A stretch of DNA of 64,000 nt from Dyella sp. AtDHG13 (GTDB lineage: Bacteria > Pseudomonadota > Gammaproteobacteria > Xanthomonadales > Rhodanobacteraceae): assembly GCF_003201105.1 (NCBI RefSeq), contig NZ_QICJ01000009.1, positions 124,001 to 188,000 on the forward strand. Direction: 5' to 3'. Shown here piece after piece: positions 53,580 to 62,147 of this stretch. The notes below the pieces were generated by a model. The model ran no database searches. It worked only from the letters and a program-made list of their open reading frames with translations, and was not told where the DNA came from. Position 1 is the first letter of the stretch, and every line of letters starts with the position of its first letter. The position numbers and the translations under genes were made by a program.

Positions 53580-54906
53580 GTGGCTGATCAAGAACGCCGA
53601 GCTGGTCAACGAAGGCCGCCGCTTCCACGCCGACGTGCGCGTGAAGCAGGGCCGCATCGATGCCATCGCCGGCGACCTGGATGCGCGTCCCGGCGAGCAG
53701 GTGATCGACGCCAGCGGCCTGTGGCTGTTCCCGGGCATGATCGACGACCAGGTGCACTTCCGTGAGCCCGGCCTGACACAGAAGGCCGACATCGCGCACG
53801 AGTCGCGTGCCTGCGCTGCCGGCGGCATCACCAGCTTCATGGAGATGCCCAACACCAAGCCCCCCGCGCTGGACCGCGAAACGCTGGAAGCCAAGTACGC
53901 GCGCGGCGCGGAAGTCTCCGCGGTGAACTACGCCTTCTACATGGGCGCCAGCAACGACAACCTCGAAGCCATCAAGAGCCTGGACCCGCTCGCCGCGCCG
54001 GGCATCAAGGTGTTCATGGGCGCCTCCACCGGCAACATGCTGGTGGACAACCCCGAGGTGCTGGACGGCATTTTCAAGTACGCGCCCACGCCGATCATCA
54101 CGCACTGCGAAGACACGCCGATGATCGACGCTAACCTCGCCAAGGCGCACGAGAAGTACGGCGACGACATCCCGGCCCGCGAGCATCCGCTGATCCGCTC
54201 GCGCGAGGCCTGCATCAAGTCCACGCGCCTGGCGATCGAACTGGCGCGGCGCCACAACACCCGCCTGCACGTGCTGCACATTTCCACCGCCGACGAGCTG
54301 GCCCTGTTCGAGCCGGGCCCGATCAAGGGCAAGCGCATCACTGCGGAAACCTGCGTGCACTTCCTGCATTTCGATGACCGCGACTACGAGCGCCTGGGCT
54401 TCCTGATCAAGTGCAACCCGGCGATCAAGACCGCCGCCGACCGCGAGGCGATCATCCAGGCGCTGGCCGAAGGCCGCCTGGACGTGCTGGCCACCGACCA
54501 TGCGCCGCACCTGCTCGAAGAGAAGGGCCAGCTGTACGACAAGGCGCCCAGCGGCCTGCCCCTGGTGCAATACGCATTGCAGGCGGCGCTGCAGCGCGTG
54601 TTCGAGGGCAAGCTGACGCTGGAGCGCGTGGTGGAAGCCGTGACGCATGCGCCGGCCACGCTGTTCGACGTGAAGGAGCGCGGCTTCCTGCGCGAAGGCT
54701 ATGCCGCCGACCTGGTGCTGGTCGATCCGAACAAGCCGCACACGGTGCGCCGCGAGGAAGTGCTCTCCAAGTGCGCGTGGTCGCCGTTCGAGGGCTACAC
54801 CTTCAACAGTTCGATCGCCGCCACCTTCGTGAACGGCCAGCGCGTGTGGGATGGCAAGAACGTCGACCAGTCCGTGCGTGGCCAGCGCCTGGCGTTCGAT
54901 CGATGA
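53569..54906 (+). CDS. pyrC: Dihydroorotase ([10 protein letters not shown] subfamily)
   Basis: 445 aa. Signatures: [20 protein letters not shown] (the usual HxH is QVH here, His63 only), [32 protein letters not shown] (probable carboxylated Lys), [14 protein letters not shown], and [12 protein letters not shown]. This QVH form belongs to a dihydroorotase branch also seen in Bacteroidetes (recalled family knowledge). It converts carbamoyl-aspartate to dihydroorotate for pyrimidines. Start: ATG 53569 with CAGGAG upstream. It overlaps yidD upstream and the peptidase gene downstream (ATGA). Confidence 0.92.
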   Translation: MSTEWLIKNAELVNEGRRFHADVRVKQGRIDAIAGDLDARPGEQVIDASGLWLFPGMIDDQVHFREPGLTQKADIAHESRACAAGGITSFMEMPNTKPPALDRETLEAKYARGAEVSAVNYAFYMGASNDNLEAIKSLDPLAAPGIKVFMGASTGNMLVDNPEVLDGIFKYAPTPIITHCEDTPMIDANLAKAHEKYGDDIPAREHPLIRSREACIKSTRLAIELARRHNTRLHVLHISTADELALFEPGPIKGKRITAETCVHFLHFDDRDYERLGFLIKCNPAIKTAADREAIIQALAEGRLDVLATDHAPHLLEEKGQLYDKAPSGLPLVQYALQAALQRVFEGKLTLERVVEAVTHAPATLFDVKERGFLREGYAADLVLVDPNKPHTVRREEVLSKCAWSPFEGYTFNSSIAATFVNGQRVWDGKNVDQSVRGQRLAFDR

Positions 54907-55727
54907 GGTGGATGCAACGGGCGAGCGCCCTGCTCGCCCTTGGCGTGGCCGCCATGCCCCTGGCAGCGGCCACGCTGCCGGCCAGCCTGTCGCAGGGCGG
55001 ACTGGTGACCGCCACCGTGGCGGCGGGATCCTCCGCCACCGTGAACGGCAAGAGCGTGCGCGTCGGCACCGACGGCATGCTGGTGTTCGGCGCGGGCCGC
55101 GATGAAAAAGGCCCCATCGTCGTCGTCATCACCACGCCCGATGGCCGCCGCGAAACCTCGCGCCTGGCGGTGACGCCACGCGCGTGGCCGGTGGAACGCG
55201 TCAACGGCGTGCCGGCAAAGACGGTGAATCCGCCACCCGACATCGCGGCGCGCATCCAGCGCGAACAGGCGGAGGTGGCCGCCGCGCGCAAGCGCGACGA
55301 CGATCGCGAAGGCTTCGCGCACGGCTTCATCTGGCCGGTAACGGGGCGCATCAGCGGACGTTTCGGCAGCCAGCGCATCTTCAACGGCACGCCGAAATCA
55401 CCGCATCCGGGCATGGATATCGCCGTGCCGCAGGGCACGCCGGTCAAGGCGCCGGCCGATGGCATCGTCACGTTCGCCAAGCCCGATCTCTACCTCACCG
55501 GCGGCACCGTGCTGATCGATCACGGCTTCGGGCTGAGTTCCAATTTCCTGCACCTGTCGCGGCTGGACGTAAAGGTCGGCCAGGTGGTGCATCAGGGCGA
55601 GGTGATCGGCGCAGCGGGCATGACCGGTCGCGCGACCGGCCCGCACGTGCACTGGGGCATCAACTGGTTCGAAGTGCGGCTCGATCCGCTGCTGCTGCCG
55701 GGCATCGCCGGCACCGCGCCGCACTGA
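54903..55727 (+). CDS. Exported M23-family metallopeptidase (peptidoglycan LytM type)
   Basis: 274 aa. Signal peptide [20 protein letters not shown] then A-A. An Ig-like N-terminal domain precedes the LytM domain: WPVTGRISGRFGSQRIFNG, zinc His168 and Asp172 in HPGMDIAVPQGTPV, and HVHWGINW (His248, His250). All catalytic residues are present, so it is probably an active D,D-endopeptidase in the periplasm. It overlaps the dihydroorotase stop by ATGA. Confidence 0.92.
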   Translation: MRWMQRASALLALGVAAMPLAAATLPASLSQGGLVTATVAAGSSATVNGKSVRVGTDGMLVFGAGRDEKGPIVVVITTPDGRRETSRLAVTPRAWPVERVNGVPAKTVNPPPDIAARIQREQAEVAAARKRDDDREGFAHGFIWPVTGRISGRFGSQRIFNGTPKSPHPGMDIAVPQGTPVKAPADGIVTFAKPDLYLTGGTVLIDHGFGLSSNFLHLSRLDVKVGQVVHQGEVIGAAGMTGRATGPHVHWGINWFEVRLDPLLLPGIAGTAPH

Positions 55728-55733
55728 GCCGGC

Positions 55734-56198
55734 TTACGGCACGGCCTTGAGGGTGATGCTCACCGGGCCGTTCTCGCCGGAACGTCCAAGCACGCTGGTG
55801 CGCGTGTCATTGATGGCGAGCAGCTTGTCGCCCTGCTGAAGGCGCACGTTGATGGCGAAATCCACGCCGTCGCGCAGATCGGCGGGGTCGTAGCTGAGCA
55901 TGAAATCCACCGGCGATGCACCGACCGGCTGGATGCGCTCTTCCGCCACCGTACGCGCGGCGACGTCCAGGCGACTGACGTCGGCCAGCGTCACGATCAG
56001 CACGGCATCGGACGGCACCGCTTGCGGAAGGGTGTAGCGCACGTCGCCCACCAGCGTCCTCATCAAGGCCTGGTGCACCGGCGCCGCGGGCGCGCTGGTC
56101 GTCGGCTGAGGTGCCGCTTCCTTGTGATGGAACGGAAGCCACGAGCAGGCGGACAGCGCGAGCACGGTGACGGCCAGCAAGCGAAAGCGGAAGGGCAT
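55734..56198 (-). CDS. YbaY-like lipoprotein
   Basis: 154 aa. Lipoprotein signal with LALSACSW (lipobox LSAC, Cys near residue 18). The domain begins VGDVRYTLPQAVPSDAVLIV and shows LADVSRLDVAARTVAEERI and FMLSYDPADLRDGVDFAINV, the Type III secretion lipoprotein/YbaY family. Start: ATG 56198 with GGAG seven bases upstream. It converges on the M23 gene, six bases apart. Confidence 0.86.
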   Translation of the reverse strand: MPFRFRLLAVTVLALSACSWLPFHHKEAAPQPTTSAPAAPVHQALMRTLVGDVRYTLPQAVPSDAVLIVTLADVSRLDVAARTVAEERIQPVGASPVDFMLSYDPADLRDGVDFAINVRLQQGDKLLAINDTRTSVLGRSGENGPVSITLKAVP

Positions 56199-56270
56199 GC
56201 GGATCTCCAGACGATGAAAGCCCGGCAACGGGCTTTCATCATGCTAACAGGGCGGGAATCGAACCAGGCC

Positions 56271-57224
56271 TCAGGCGCAGCCCTTGCCGGCGTATCCGCC
56301 TTCCACGCCCTTGCTGGCGTAGGCGACGGCGTCGTGCGGATGCAGGCTTTCCTGGTGCTCCACGCGAATGTGGAAGTCGCTCAGCGCCTTGTCGGCATCG
56401 AGCGCCTTCTGGATGCGGCGGGCCGCATCCTCGCAGAACATCAGGTTGCCGCCATTGGCGAGCGCGAAGGCCTGTTCGTCCTCGCGCTTCACCGCAGTCT
56501 GCACTGGCGTGCCCAGGGCTCGCTCGGTGACGTCGATCAGGTCGATCAGGTTGAACGCCGCGCCCGCCGCCGGACGCACGCGCAGGCGCGCCACGCTGCG
56601 CTGGGCATGCGGCGTGGCCACGATGCCCTTTTCGCTGCCCAGCCACGCCAGCACGGCGGCGTGATCGAGCGGCTTGCCGGCCTCGAAGTCCTTGGCGAAC
56701 TGATCCTGGATCAACTGGCGCGACAGCGCCGCCGACGCGGGACAGGTCGACGAATAGACGATCTCGGTGCCGAACTCCAAGAGGAATTCATCACCGACCA
56801 TGCTGGCCTCGATGGTGACCGGATACGAACGCCAGCCGCTGTTGGCGCTGCGCAGCGCGGGGCGCCGCACCAGATGCTCGAAGCGGATGCTCAGGCAGGC
56901 GCGGTCGGAAAGATCCTTGTGCGATTCCAGAAAACCGCGCAGCAAGCCTTGCAAGGTGTCCGCACTCAGCGTCTGCGTGCTCAGCGCCTGCTCGACCTGA
57001 AGATAGAGGCGCGACATGTGGATGCCGCGCTTGTCCGGGCGGCGCAGATTGACGAAGGCGCCCACGCGCGCACTGGCGCGCTGCACGTCGCCATCGCCGG
57101 CATCGAACCGCACCGGCACCTCGATGCCGTCCATGCCCACCCAATCCAGCTCGCCGACGAGATGCGGCTGGGCGTGGACTGCCACGTCGGGCAGCAGGCG
57201 GGCGGTGTTTTCCTCGGTATACAT
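56271..57224 (-). CDS. folE2: GTP cyclohydrolase FolE2
   Basis: 317 aa. Type IB GTP cyclohydrolase: VGMDGIEVPVRFDAGDG, GAFVNLRRPDKRGIHMSRLY, FGTEIVYSSTCPASAALSRQ (active-site Cys) and VATPHAQRSVARLRV. It makes dihydroneopterin triphosphate for folate and can substitute for the zinc enzyme FolE when zinc is scarce. No Zur-like palindrome is visible in the 113 bases upstream. Start: ATG 57224 with AGGA. Confidence 0.95.
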   Translation of the reverse strand: MYTEENTARLLPDVAVHAQPHLVGELDWVGMDGIEVPVRFDAGDGDVQRASARVGAFVNLRRPDKRGIHMSRLYLQVEQALSTQTLSADTLQGLLRGFLESHKDLSDRACLSIRFEHLVRRPALRSANSGWRSYPVTIEASMVGDEFLLEFGTEIVYSSTCPASAALSRQLIQDQFAKDFEAGKPLDHAAVLAWLGSEKGIVATPHAQRSVARLRVRPAAGAAFNLIDLIDVTERALGTPVQTAVKREDEQAFALANGGNLMFCEDAARRIQKALDADKALSDFHIRVEHQESLHPHDAVAYASKGVEGGYAGKGCA

Positions 57225-57337
57225 GGGTGAATCCTGTGTGTCCGGCCGGGTCTTGGCGTCCGGGAGACCACAATCTTGGGGCACGAAAGCGGCCTCGCAA
57301 TAGTGGCGCCCGGGAAACGCTGCGTCCCTGCCCTTGC

Positions 57338-58177
57338 TCAGTCGACCTGACGACGCCAGGCGCGCGCAGCCTGCCAGGCCTGCCAGACCACGCCCGGCCC
57401 TTGCCGCCCCTGCCCCTTGCGAAGCACGTCGAGGGGATCCGCGGCCTTGCGTGCCTTGGCCACCAGCGCCTTGCCCAGGCGCGATTCCAGGCCACGAAAA
57501 GCGCTCAGGGGACCGGGCAGGCGTTCGGATTCGCGCCATGCCTGGTACAGATCTTCCAGCTGGGCACGAATCGCCTCGTTGCGCGCGGCGCTGGCCTCGC
57601 GCAATTCACTGCGGCTGAGGCCGAACTTGGCGAGCCGCGACATCGGCAGCGCCAGGCGATCGCGATCGGCGTCTTCTTCCAGGCGCAGCAGCGAATAAAG
57701 CAGGTGCGAGAGCGTCGCCACGCGCGCGGCGCGTTCGCTGGATGCCTTGTCGCCGAACCACCATGCGGTTTCCAACTCGGCGATGGCGCCGTGCAGCAGT
57801 GAACCGGCGGCGAGCTGCGCCTGGAAATCCGCCGCGGTGCCCTCTTCCAGCTGGCCCATGGCGGCCAGCACGGGAGCGACCCAACGCTCGGCCGTCATGG
57901 CGTGCGCGCGATCGTCATCGAACAGCACGTGGGTCAATGGATGGCGTCCACCGCTGGCCGCAGCGCCCGACAATTCTTCCGCCCACCAGTTGAGCTTGCT
58001 GGCCGCCACGTGCGGCTCGCGAATCCCATAGGCGGCGCCCAGCCACTCCTGCTCCAGCGCCGCGAGGGCGATGTGTCCGGGATAGGCGTTCTGGTCGACG
58101 AAAGCCAACGCAATGCGCTGCTGCGGCTGCACGGCCAGCCATTTGTCGATGTAGCTCTGCAGCGCGGCGTCGCTCAT
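57338..58177 (-). CDS. Phytoene/squalene-synthase-like protein, divergent
   Basis: 279 aa. The trans-isoprenyl fold is suggested by YIDKWLAVQPQQRIALAFVD, AYGIREPHVAASKLNWWAEE, and LLYSLLRLEEDADRDRLALP. The canonical DxxxD motifs are poor: FDDDRAHAM and EEDADRD are the only acidic clusters, so activity as a squalene or phytoene synthase is doubtful. Hopanoid or carotenoid genes are absent nearby. It overlaps the phosphatase gene by ATGA. Confidence 0.75.
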   Translation of the reverse strand: MSDAALQSYIDKWLAVQPQQRIALAFVDQNAYPGHIALAALEQEWLGAAYGIREPHVAASKLNWWAEELSGAAASGGRHPLTHVLFDDDRAHAMTAERWVAPVLAAMGQLEEGTAADFQAQLAAGSLLHGAIAELETAWWFGDKASSERAARVATLSHLLYSLLRLEEDADRDRLALPMSRLAKFGLSRSELREASAARNEAIRAQLEDLYQAWRESERLPGPLSAFRGLESRLGKALVAKARKAADPLDVLRKGQGRQGPGVVWQAWQAARAWRRQVD

Positions 58178-58845
58178 GCCGCCACCTTGATGCGGCCGGT
58201 GAGGTCGGAGGGATGATCCACCACCAGGTCGGCATTCCACTGCAGCGGATCGCCGCCATCCAAATAACCCCAGCGCACCGCGACGGTGTACATGCCCGCG
58301 GCGGCGCCGGCCATCACGTCGCGCCGGTCATCGCCGACGAACAGGCAGCGCGAAGGATCGAGCCCCGCGCGCTCGCACGCCAGCAGCACCGGCGCGGGGT
58401 CGGGCTTCTTCACCGGCAGCGTGTCGCCCGACACCACCGCGGCGGCGCGCGGCGTCCAGCCGATACGCACCAGCAGCTCGTCGGTCAGGAAGCCCGGCTT
58501 GTTGGTGACGACGCCCCAGGCAATGCCCTGCGATTCCAGCGACGCGAGCAGCTCGTCCACGCCATCGAACGGACGCGTGTGCTCGGCCATCACCGCGTGG
58601 TAAATCTCCAGATAGCGCGGCACCAGCGCCATCAGCGCGTCATCGTCGAGATCGGGAAACGCGCAGCGCAGGATGGCGCGCGAGCCGCGCGACACCACTT
58701 CGCGGACCATCGCATACGGCGGCACCGCCACCTGCATTTCCTCGCACTGCGTCTTCAGCGCGGCGTAGAGATCGGGTGCGCTGTCGAGCAAGGTGCCGTC
58801 GAGATCGAACAGCACGCCCTGGATGTTTTCCGGAAACGGCTTCAT
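58174..58845 (-). CDS. gph: HAD phosphatase, Gph/MupP-like
   Basis: 223 aa. HAD motif I FDLDGTLLDSAPDLYAA (nucleophile Asp13), motif II VVTNKPG, motif III Lys in VKKPDPAPV, and motif IV CLFVGDDRRDVMAG. Usually annotated phosphoglycolate phosphatase. But in Pseudomonas the HAD protein next to ubiG is MupP, a MurNAc-6-phosphate phosphatase of cell-wall recycling, and the same linkage holds here. The sequence alone does not decide. It overlaps ubiG by ATGA. Confidence 0.9.
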   Translation of the reverse strand: MKPFPENIQGVLFDLDGTLLDSAPDLYAALKTQCEEMQVAVPPYAMVREVVSRGSRAILRCAFPDLDDDALMALVPRYLEIYHAVMAEHTRPFDGVDELLASLESQGIAWGVVTNKPGFLTDELLVRIGWTPRAAAVVSGDTLPVKKPDPAPVLLACERAGLDPSRCLFVGDDRRDVMAGAAAGMYTVAVRWGYLDGGDPLQWNADLVVDHPSDLTGRIKVAA

Positions 58846-59564
58846 GCGGGCTTGCGTGCGCTGATCAGGTAATTCACGGCCGTGATGCGGCTCAGCCATG
58901 CCTTGCGGTTGAGCGGGTTGTAACCGAGGCCGGACACGTCGTCGATTTCCAGCCCGGCGTGGCGCATCAGTCGCCCCAGCTCCGACGGCTTGAGGAATTG
59001 CGCGTAGTGATGCGTGCCGCGCGGCAGCATGCGCATGATGTATTCCGCGCCGAGGATCGCGGCGCCGAACGCGGCCGGCGTGCGGTTGAGCGTGGACATC
59101 ACCACCACGCCGCCCGGCTTCACCATGCGGGCGAGATCGCCCACCAGCGCGGCGGGGTCGGGTACGTGCTCGATCAGTTCCATGCAGCACACGGCGTCGA
59201 AACTTTCCGGCTCGGCGGCGGCCAGCTCGGTCGACGACTGCACGCGGTAGTCGATGTCGAGGCTCGGGTTTTCCAGCCGCGACTCGTGCATGTGCAGGCG
59301 CGCGATCTCGATCACCTTCTCGCCCAGGTCGATGCCGGTGACGCGCGCGCCCGCCTTGGCCAGCGCTTCGCTGAGCAGGCCGCCGCCGCAGCCGACGTCG
59401 GCCACGCGCGCGCCGCGCAGGTTCACGCGATCGGCCACGTACGAGGCGCGGACGGGATTGAGATCATGCAGCGGACGGGATTCGCCATCCGGATCCCACC
59501 AGCGCGCGGCGAGCTTGCCGAAGCGCGCGATTTCCTCGGGGCTGACATTGGTTGCGGCTTGCAT
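58842..59564 (-). CDS. ubiG: Ubiquinone biosynthesis O-methyltransferase
   Basis: 240 aa. SAM motif VADVGCGGGLLSEALAKAGA, MELIEHVPDPAALVGDLARM, and the UbiG start EEIARFGKLAARWWDPDGES. LHDLNPVR and YILPRGTH-type text (MLPRGTHHYAQFL) are typical. It methylates 2-polyprenyl-catechol/6-hydroxyphenol intermediates in quinone synthesis. Cytosolic or membrane-associated. Confidence 0.96.
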   Translation of the reverse strand: MQAATNVSPEEIARFGKLAARWWDPDGESRPLHDLNPVRASYVADRVNLRGARVADVGCGGGLLSEALAKAGARVTGIDLGEKVIEIARLHMHESRLENPSLDIDYRVQSSTELAAAEPESFDAVCCMELIEHVPDPAALVGDLARMVKPGGVVVMSTLNRTPAAFGAAILGAEYIMRMLPRGTHHYAQFLKPSELGRLMRHAGLEIDDVSGLGYNPLNRKAWLSRITAVNYLISARKPA

Positions 59565-59594
59565 GGAAAGCGTCCTTCGGAACCTGCGCGCAGC

Positions 59595-59849
59595 TTAGCG
59601 CGCGTTCCATTCGTAGACCGTGATGTCCCAGCCGCCACTGGTGTGGGCCGGGTCCTGATGCGCGATGGCGAGGGCTTCGCTCATGTCGTTCGCAAGCATG
59701 AGATAGGCGCCGCCCGACTGGTCACTGAAGCCTCCGGCCATTTCCAGCCGTCCGCCCGCACGCAACCCTTCGAGGAAGTCCTTGTGCGGCTGCACGATGG
59801 CCGGATCGAAGTTCGGGCGACGCATGGCCATGACGAGATAACGGTTCAT
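59595..59849 (-). CDS. YciI-family protein
   Basis: 84 aa. MNRYLVMAMRRPNFDPAIVQ, then HKDFLEGLRAGGRLEMAGGF and a final WDITVYEWN. This is the single-domain YciI/YCII alpha-beta fold with the conserved His-Asp region. It lies between ubiG and the MTA/SAH deaminase gene, 30 and nine bases from each. No specific function is known. Confidence 0.9.
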   Translation of the reverse strand: MNRYLVMAMRRPNFDPAIVQPHKDFLEGLRAGGRLEMAGGFSDQSGGAYLMLANDMSEALAIAHQDPAHTSGGWDITVYEWNAR

Positions 59850-59858
59850 GGGATTCCC

Positions 59859-61199
59859 TCAGCCTGCATCGATGGCCGCGATGCGTTCGCGCCATGCGTG
59901 TGTCTTCGCCAGCACGGCGTCCGTGTCGATGTCGGTCAGCACGCGCCCAGCCAGCTTGCGCACGCCGTTGATCCACACGTCGGTGACCTGATGGCGACCG
60001 GTGGCGTAGGCCAGCTGCGAGGCGATGTGGAACAGCGGCTGCGTTTCCAGGTCGGACAGGCGCACGGCGGCAAGATCCGCCTGCTTGCCGGGCTCGATGG
60101 AGCCGATGCGGTCTTCCAGCCCCATGGCGCGTGCGCCATTGAGCGTGGCAGCGCGCAGTGCATAAGCCGCATCGAATGCTGCCGCATCGCCGGCGACGGC
60201 CTTGGCCAACAGGGCCGCGGTGCGCATTTCGCCGAACATGTCCAGATCGTTGTTGGATGCGCAGCCGTCCGTGCCGATGGCGACGTTCACGCCGGCCTTG
60301 CGCAGCTTTTCCGCCGGGCAGAAGCCGGAGGCGAGCTTGAGGTTGGATTCCGGGCAATGCACCACGGACACGCCGGCTTCCGCGCAGGCGGCGATTTCCG
60401 CGTCGGTGAGCTGCGTCATGTGCACGGCGATCAGGCGGTCGTTGACCAGGCCAAGCTTTTGCAGGCGCTGGAAGGGACGCAGGCCGGTCTTGGCCTTCTC
60501 CTCCTCCACTTCATGCGCGGTTTCATGCGTGTGCAGGTGCACCTGGATATCGAGCTGGTCGGCCAGCACGCGGATGCGCTCGAAGCTTTCGTCCGACACG
60601 GTGTACGGCGCATGCGGCGCGAAGGAGGTGCTCACCAGCGCGTCGCCGAGGAAGCTGTCGTGCACTTCGATGGCGCGCTCGAAGTATTCGTCCTGCGTCT
60701 TCGCCCATGCGGTGGGGAACTCGATCACGGGCAGGCCGACCACGGCGCGGAAACCCATGCGGCGGTAGGTGGCGCCAATGACGTCCGGGAAGAAGTAGTT
60801 CTCGTTGGCGCAGGTGGTGCCGCCGCGGATCATCTCGGCCACCGCCAGCTCGACGCCGTCGCGCACGAACTCCGGCCCGATCACCTGGCCTTCCACCGGC
60901 CAGATGTGCTTCTGCAGCCACACCATCAGCGGCAGGTCGTCGGCCAGGCCGCGCAGCAGCGTCATCGGGTTGTGCGTGTGCGTGTTGACCAGGCCAGGGA
61001 TGAGCACGTGCTCGCCCAGCTCCACGCGCTCGCGCGGCGCATAGGCGGCGCGCGCGTCGGCCTGGGGCAGCAAGGCCACGATGGCGCCCTTGTCGACCGC
61101 CACGGCGTGATGCTCGAGCACGACAGCGTGCGGCTCCACCGGAACGACCCAGCGCGCTTCGATCAGCAGGTCGATGGTTTGCGGGGCGTTCTGGCTCAT
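59859..61199 (-). CDS. mtaD: 5-methylthioadenosine/S-adenosylhomocysteine deaminase
   Basis: 446 aa TRZ/ATZ-family amidohydrolase: LIPGLVNTHTHNPMTLLRGL (metal HxH), HLHTHETAHEVEEE, AVHMTQLTD, SVVHCPESNLKLASG and IGTDGCASNNDLDM (metal Asp). The NLKLASG and TDGCASN forms match MtaD/SAHD. It deaminates methylthioadenosine or SAH to inosyl compounds. It lies beside UbiG, whose reaction makes SAH, which is consistent with SAH clearance (inference). Confidence 0.88.
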   Translation of the reverse strand: MSQNAPQTIDLLIEARWVVPVEPHAVVLEHHAVAVDKGAIVALLPQADARAAYAPRERVELGEHVLIPGLVNTHTHNPMTLLRGLADDLPLMVWLQKHIWPVEGQVIGPEFVRDGVELAVAEMIRGGTTCANENYFFPDVIGATYRRMGFRAVVGLPVIEFPTAWAKTQDEYFERAIEVHDSFLGDALVSTSFAPHAPYTVSDESFERIRVLADQLDIQVHLHTHETAHEVEEEKAKTGLRPFQRLQKLGLVNDRLIAVHMTQLTDAEIAACAEAGVSVVHCPESNLKLASGFCPAEKLRKAGVNVAIGTDGCASNNDLDMFGEMRTAALLAKAVAGDAAAFDAAYALRAATLNGARAMGLEDRIGSIEPGKQADLAAVRLSDLETQPLFHIASQLAYATGRHQVTDVWINGVRKLAGRVLTDIDTDAVLAKTHAWRERIAAIDAG

Positions 61200-61300
61200 C
61201 CGTTGGCTCGCTTTTGTGAGGTTGGATACGACATGGGGCGGATCACCTTGCGGTGGCCGCCCCATGGTTGCCTGACTTCATGACGCTTCAGGCATCGTCG

Positions 61301-61456
61301 CTCCCGCCAAGGCGGGAGTTTCACCCGTCATTCCGGCGAAAGCCCGAATCCAGTGACTTTGTTTTGGAGTGTGCGAAGCAAGAAGCAGTGTGCTTCGCAC
61401 AGCGTATTTCACTGGATCCATGCCCTTGCCCCCTTTTCGGGGTACGCAGGGATGAC
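61301..61456. repeat. Composite intergenic repeat region (GTCATTCCGGCG type)
   Basis: Contains a hairpin ctcccgccaaggcgggag (61301-61318), a left unit beginning gtcattccggcgaaagcccg (61327), an inner hairpin tgtgcgaagca / tgcttcgcaca (about 61370-61400), and a right unit from cactggatcc to gggatgac (61409-61456). The outer ends GTCAT / ATGAC and CCAGTG / CACTGG are inverted. No coding potential. The left unit resembles the ends of the element at 31621-31759. Confidence 0.7.
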
Positions 61457-61457
61457 A

Positions 61458-61492
61458 AATCGGCAAGCCGCGCGCAAGCGCGCGGGCCGATT
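61458..61492 (-). terminator. Two-tier hairpin directly after efp
   Basis: Outer stem AATCGGC (61458-61464) with GCCGATT (61486-61492), inner stem CCGCGCGC (61468-61475) with GCGCGCGG (61478-61485). It begins two bases after the efp stop codon. The T-run on the minus strand is short (ATTTG), so termination is probable rather than certain. Confidence 0.65.
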
Positions 61493-61494
61493 CG

Positions 61495-62064
61495 TCACTT
61501 GCCGACGCGGCTGACGTATTCGCCCGTGCGGGTGTCGACCTTGATCACTTCGTCGGTGCTGACGAACAGCGGCACGCGCACCACGGCGCCCGTTTCCAGC
61601 GTGGCCGGCTTGCCGCCGCCGCCCGAGGTGTCGCCACGCAGGCCCGGATCGGTCTCGGTGATCTTCAGTTCCACGAAGTTCGGCGCCTGCACGGCGATGA
61701 TCTCGCCATTGAACAGCGTGACCACGCACTCTTCCTCGCCCTTCAGCCACTTGGCGGCATCGCCCACGCCCGTCTTGCTGGCCTGGTGCTGCTCGAAGCT
61801 TTCCTGGTGCATGAAGTGCCAGAACTCGCCATCGGAGTAGAGGTACTGCATGTCGGTATCGACCACGTCGGCGACTTCGAAGCTGTCGCTGGACTTCATG
61901 GTCTGCTCGGTGGTGCGGCCGTTCTTCAGGTTGCGGATGAAGATGCGGGTGAACGCCTGACCCTTGCCGGGCTTGATGAAGTCGGCGTCGGTAATGACCC
62001 ACGGGTCATTGTTGTGAAGGATCTTCATACCCTTCTTGACGTCGTTGAGACCGGCGGTGGCCAT
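61495..62064 (-). CDS. efp: Elongation factor P
   Basis: 189 aa. Tip loop [10 protein letters not shown] with Lys34, the residue modified by (R)-beta-lysine through EpmA and Epm[40 protein letters not shown] and [19 protein letters not shown] then follow. It rescues ribosomes stalled at Pro-Pro. Start: ATG 62064 with TGGAG at good spacing; GTG 62073 is unlikely. Divergent from epmB, 84 bases apart. Confidence 0.97.
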   Translation of the reverse strand: MATAGLNDVKKGMKILHNNDPWVITDADFIKPGKGQAFTRIFIRNLKNGRTTEQTMKSSDSFEVADVVDTDMQYLYSDGEFWHFMHQESFEQHQASKTGVGDAAKWLKGEEECVVTLFNGEIIAVQAPNFVELKITETDPGLRGDTSGGGGKPATLETGAVVRVPLFVSTDEVIKVDTRTGEYVSRVGK

Positions 62065-62147
62065 GTGCTGCACTCCAGGTGTGATGCCGCGGGGAGGCGG
62101 CTAGAATAGGGTTTTCGCCGGGCCAGGGGCCCGATTCAAGACCCACT

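Noticed and set aside
58776-61283. 835-codon plus-strand frame
   Set aside because: Shadow of ubiG, the YciI gene and mtaD on the minus strand; no domain resemblance.
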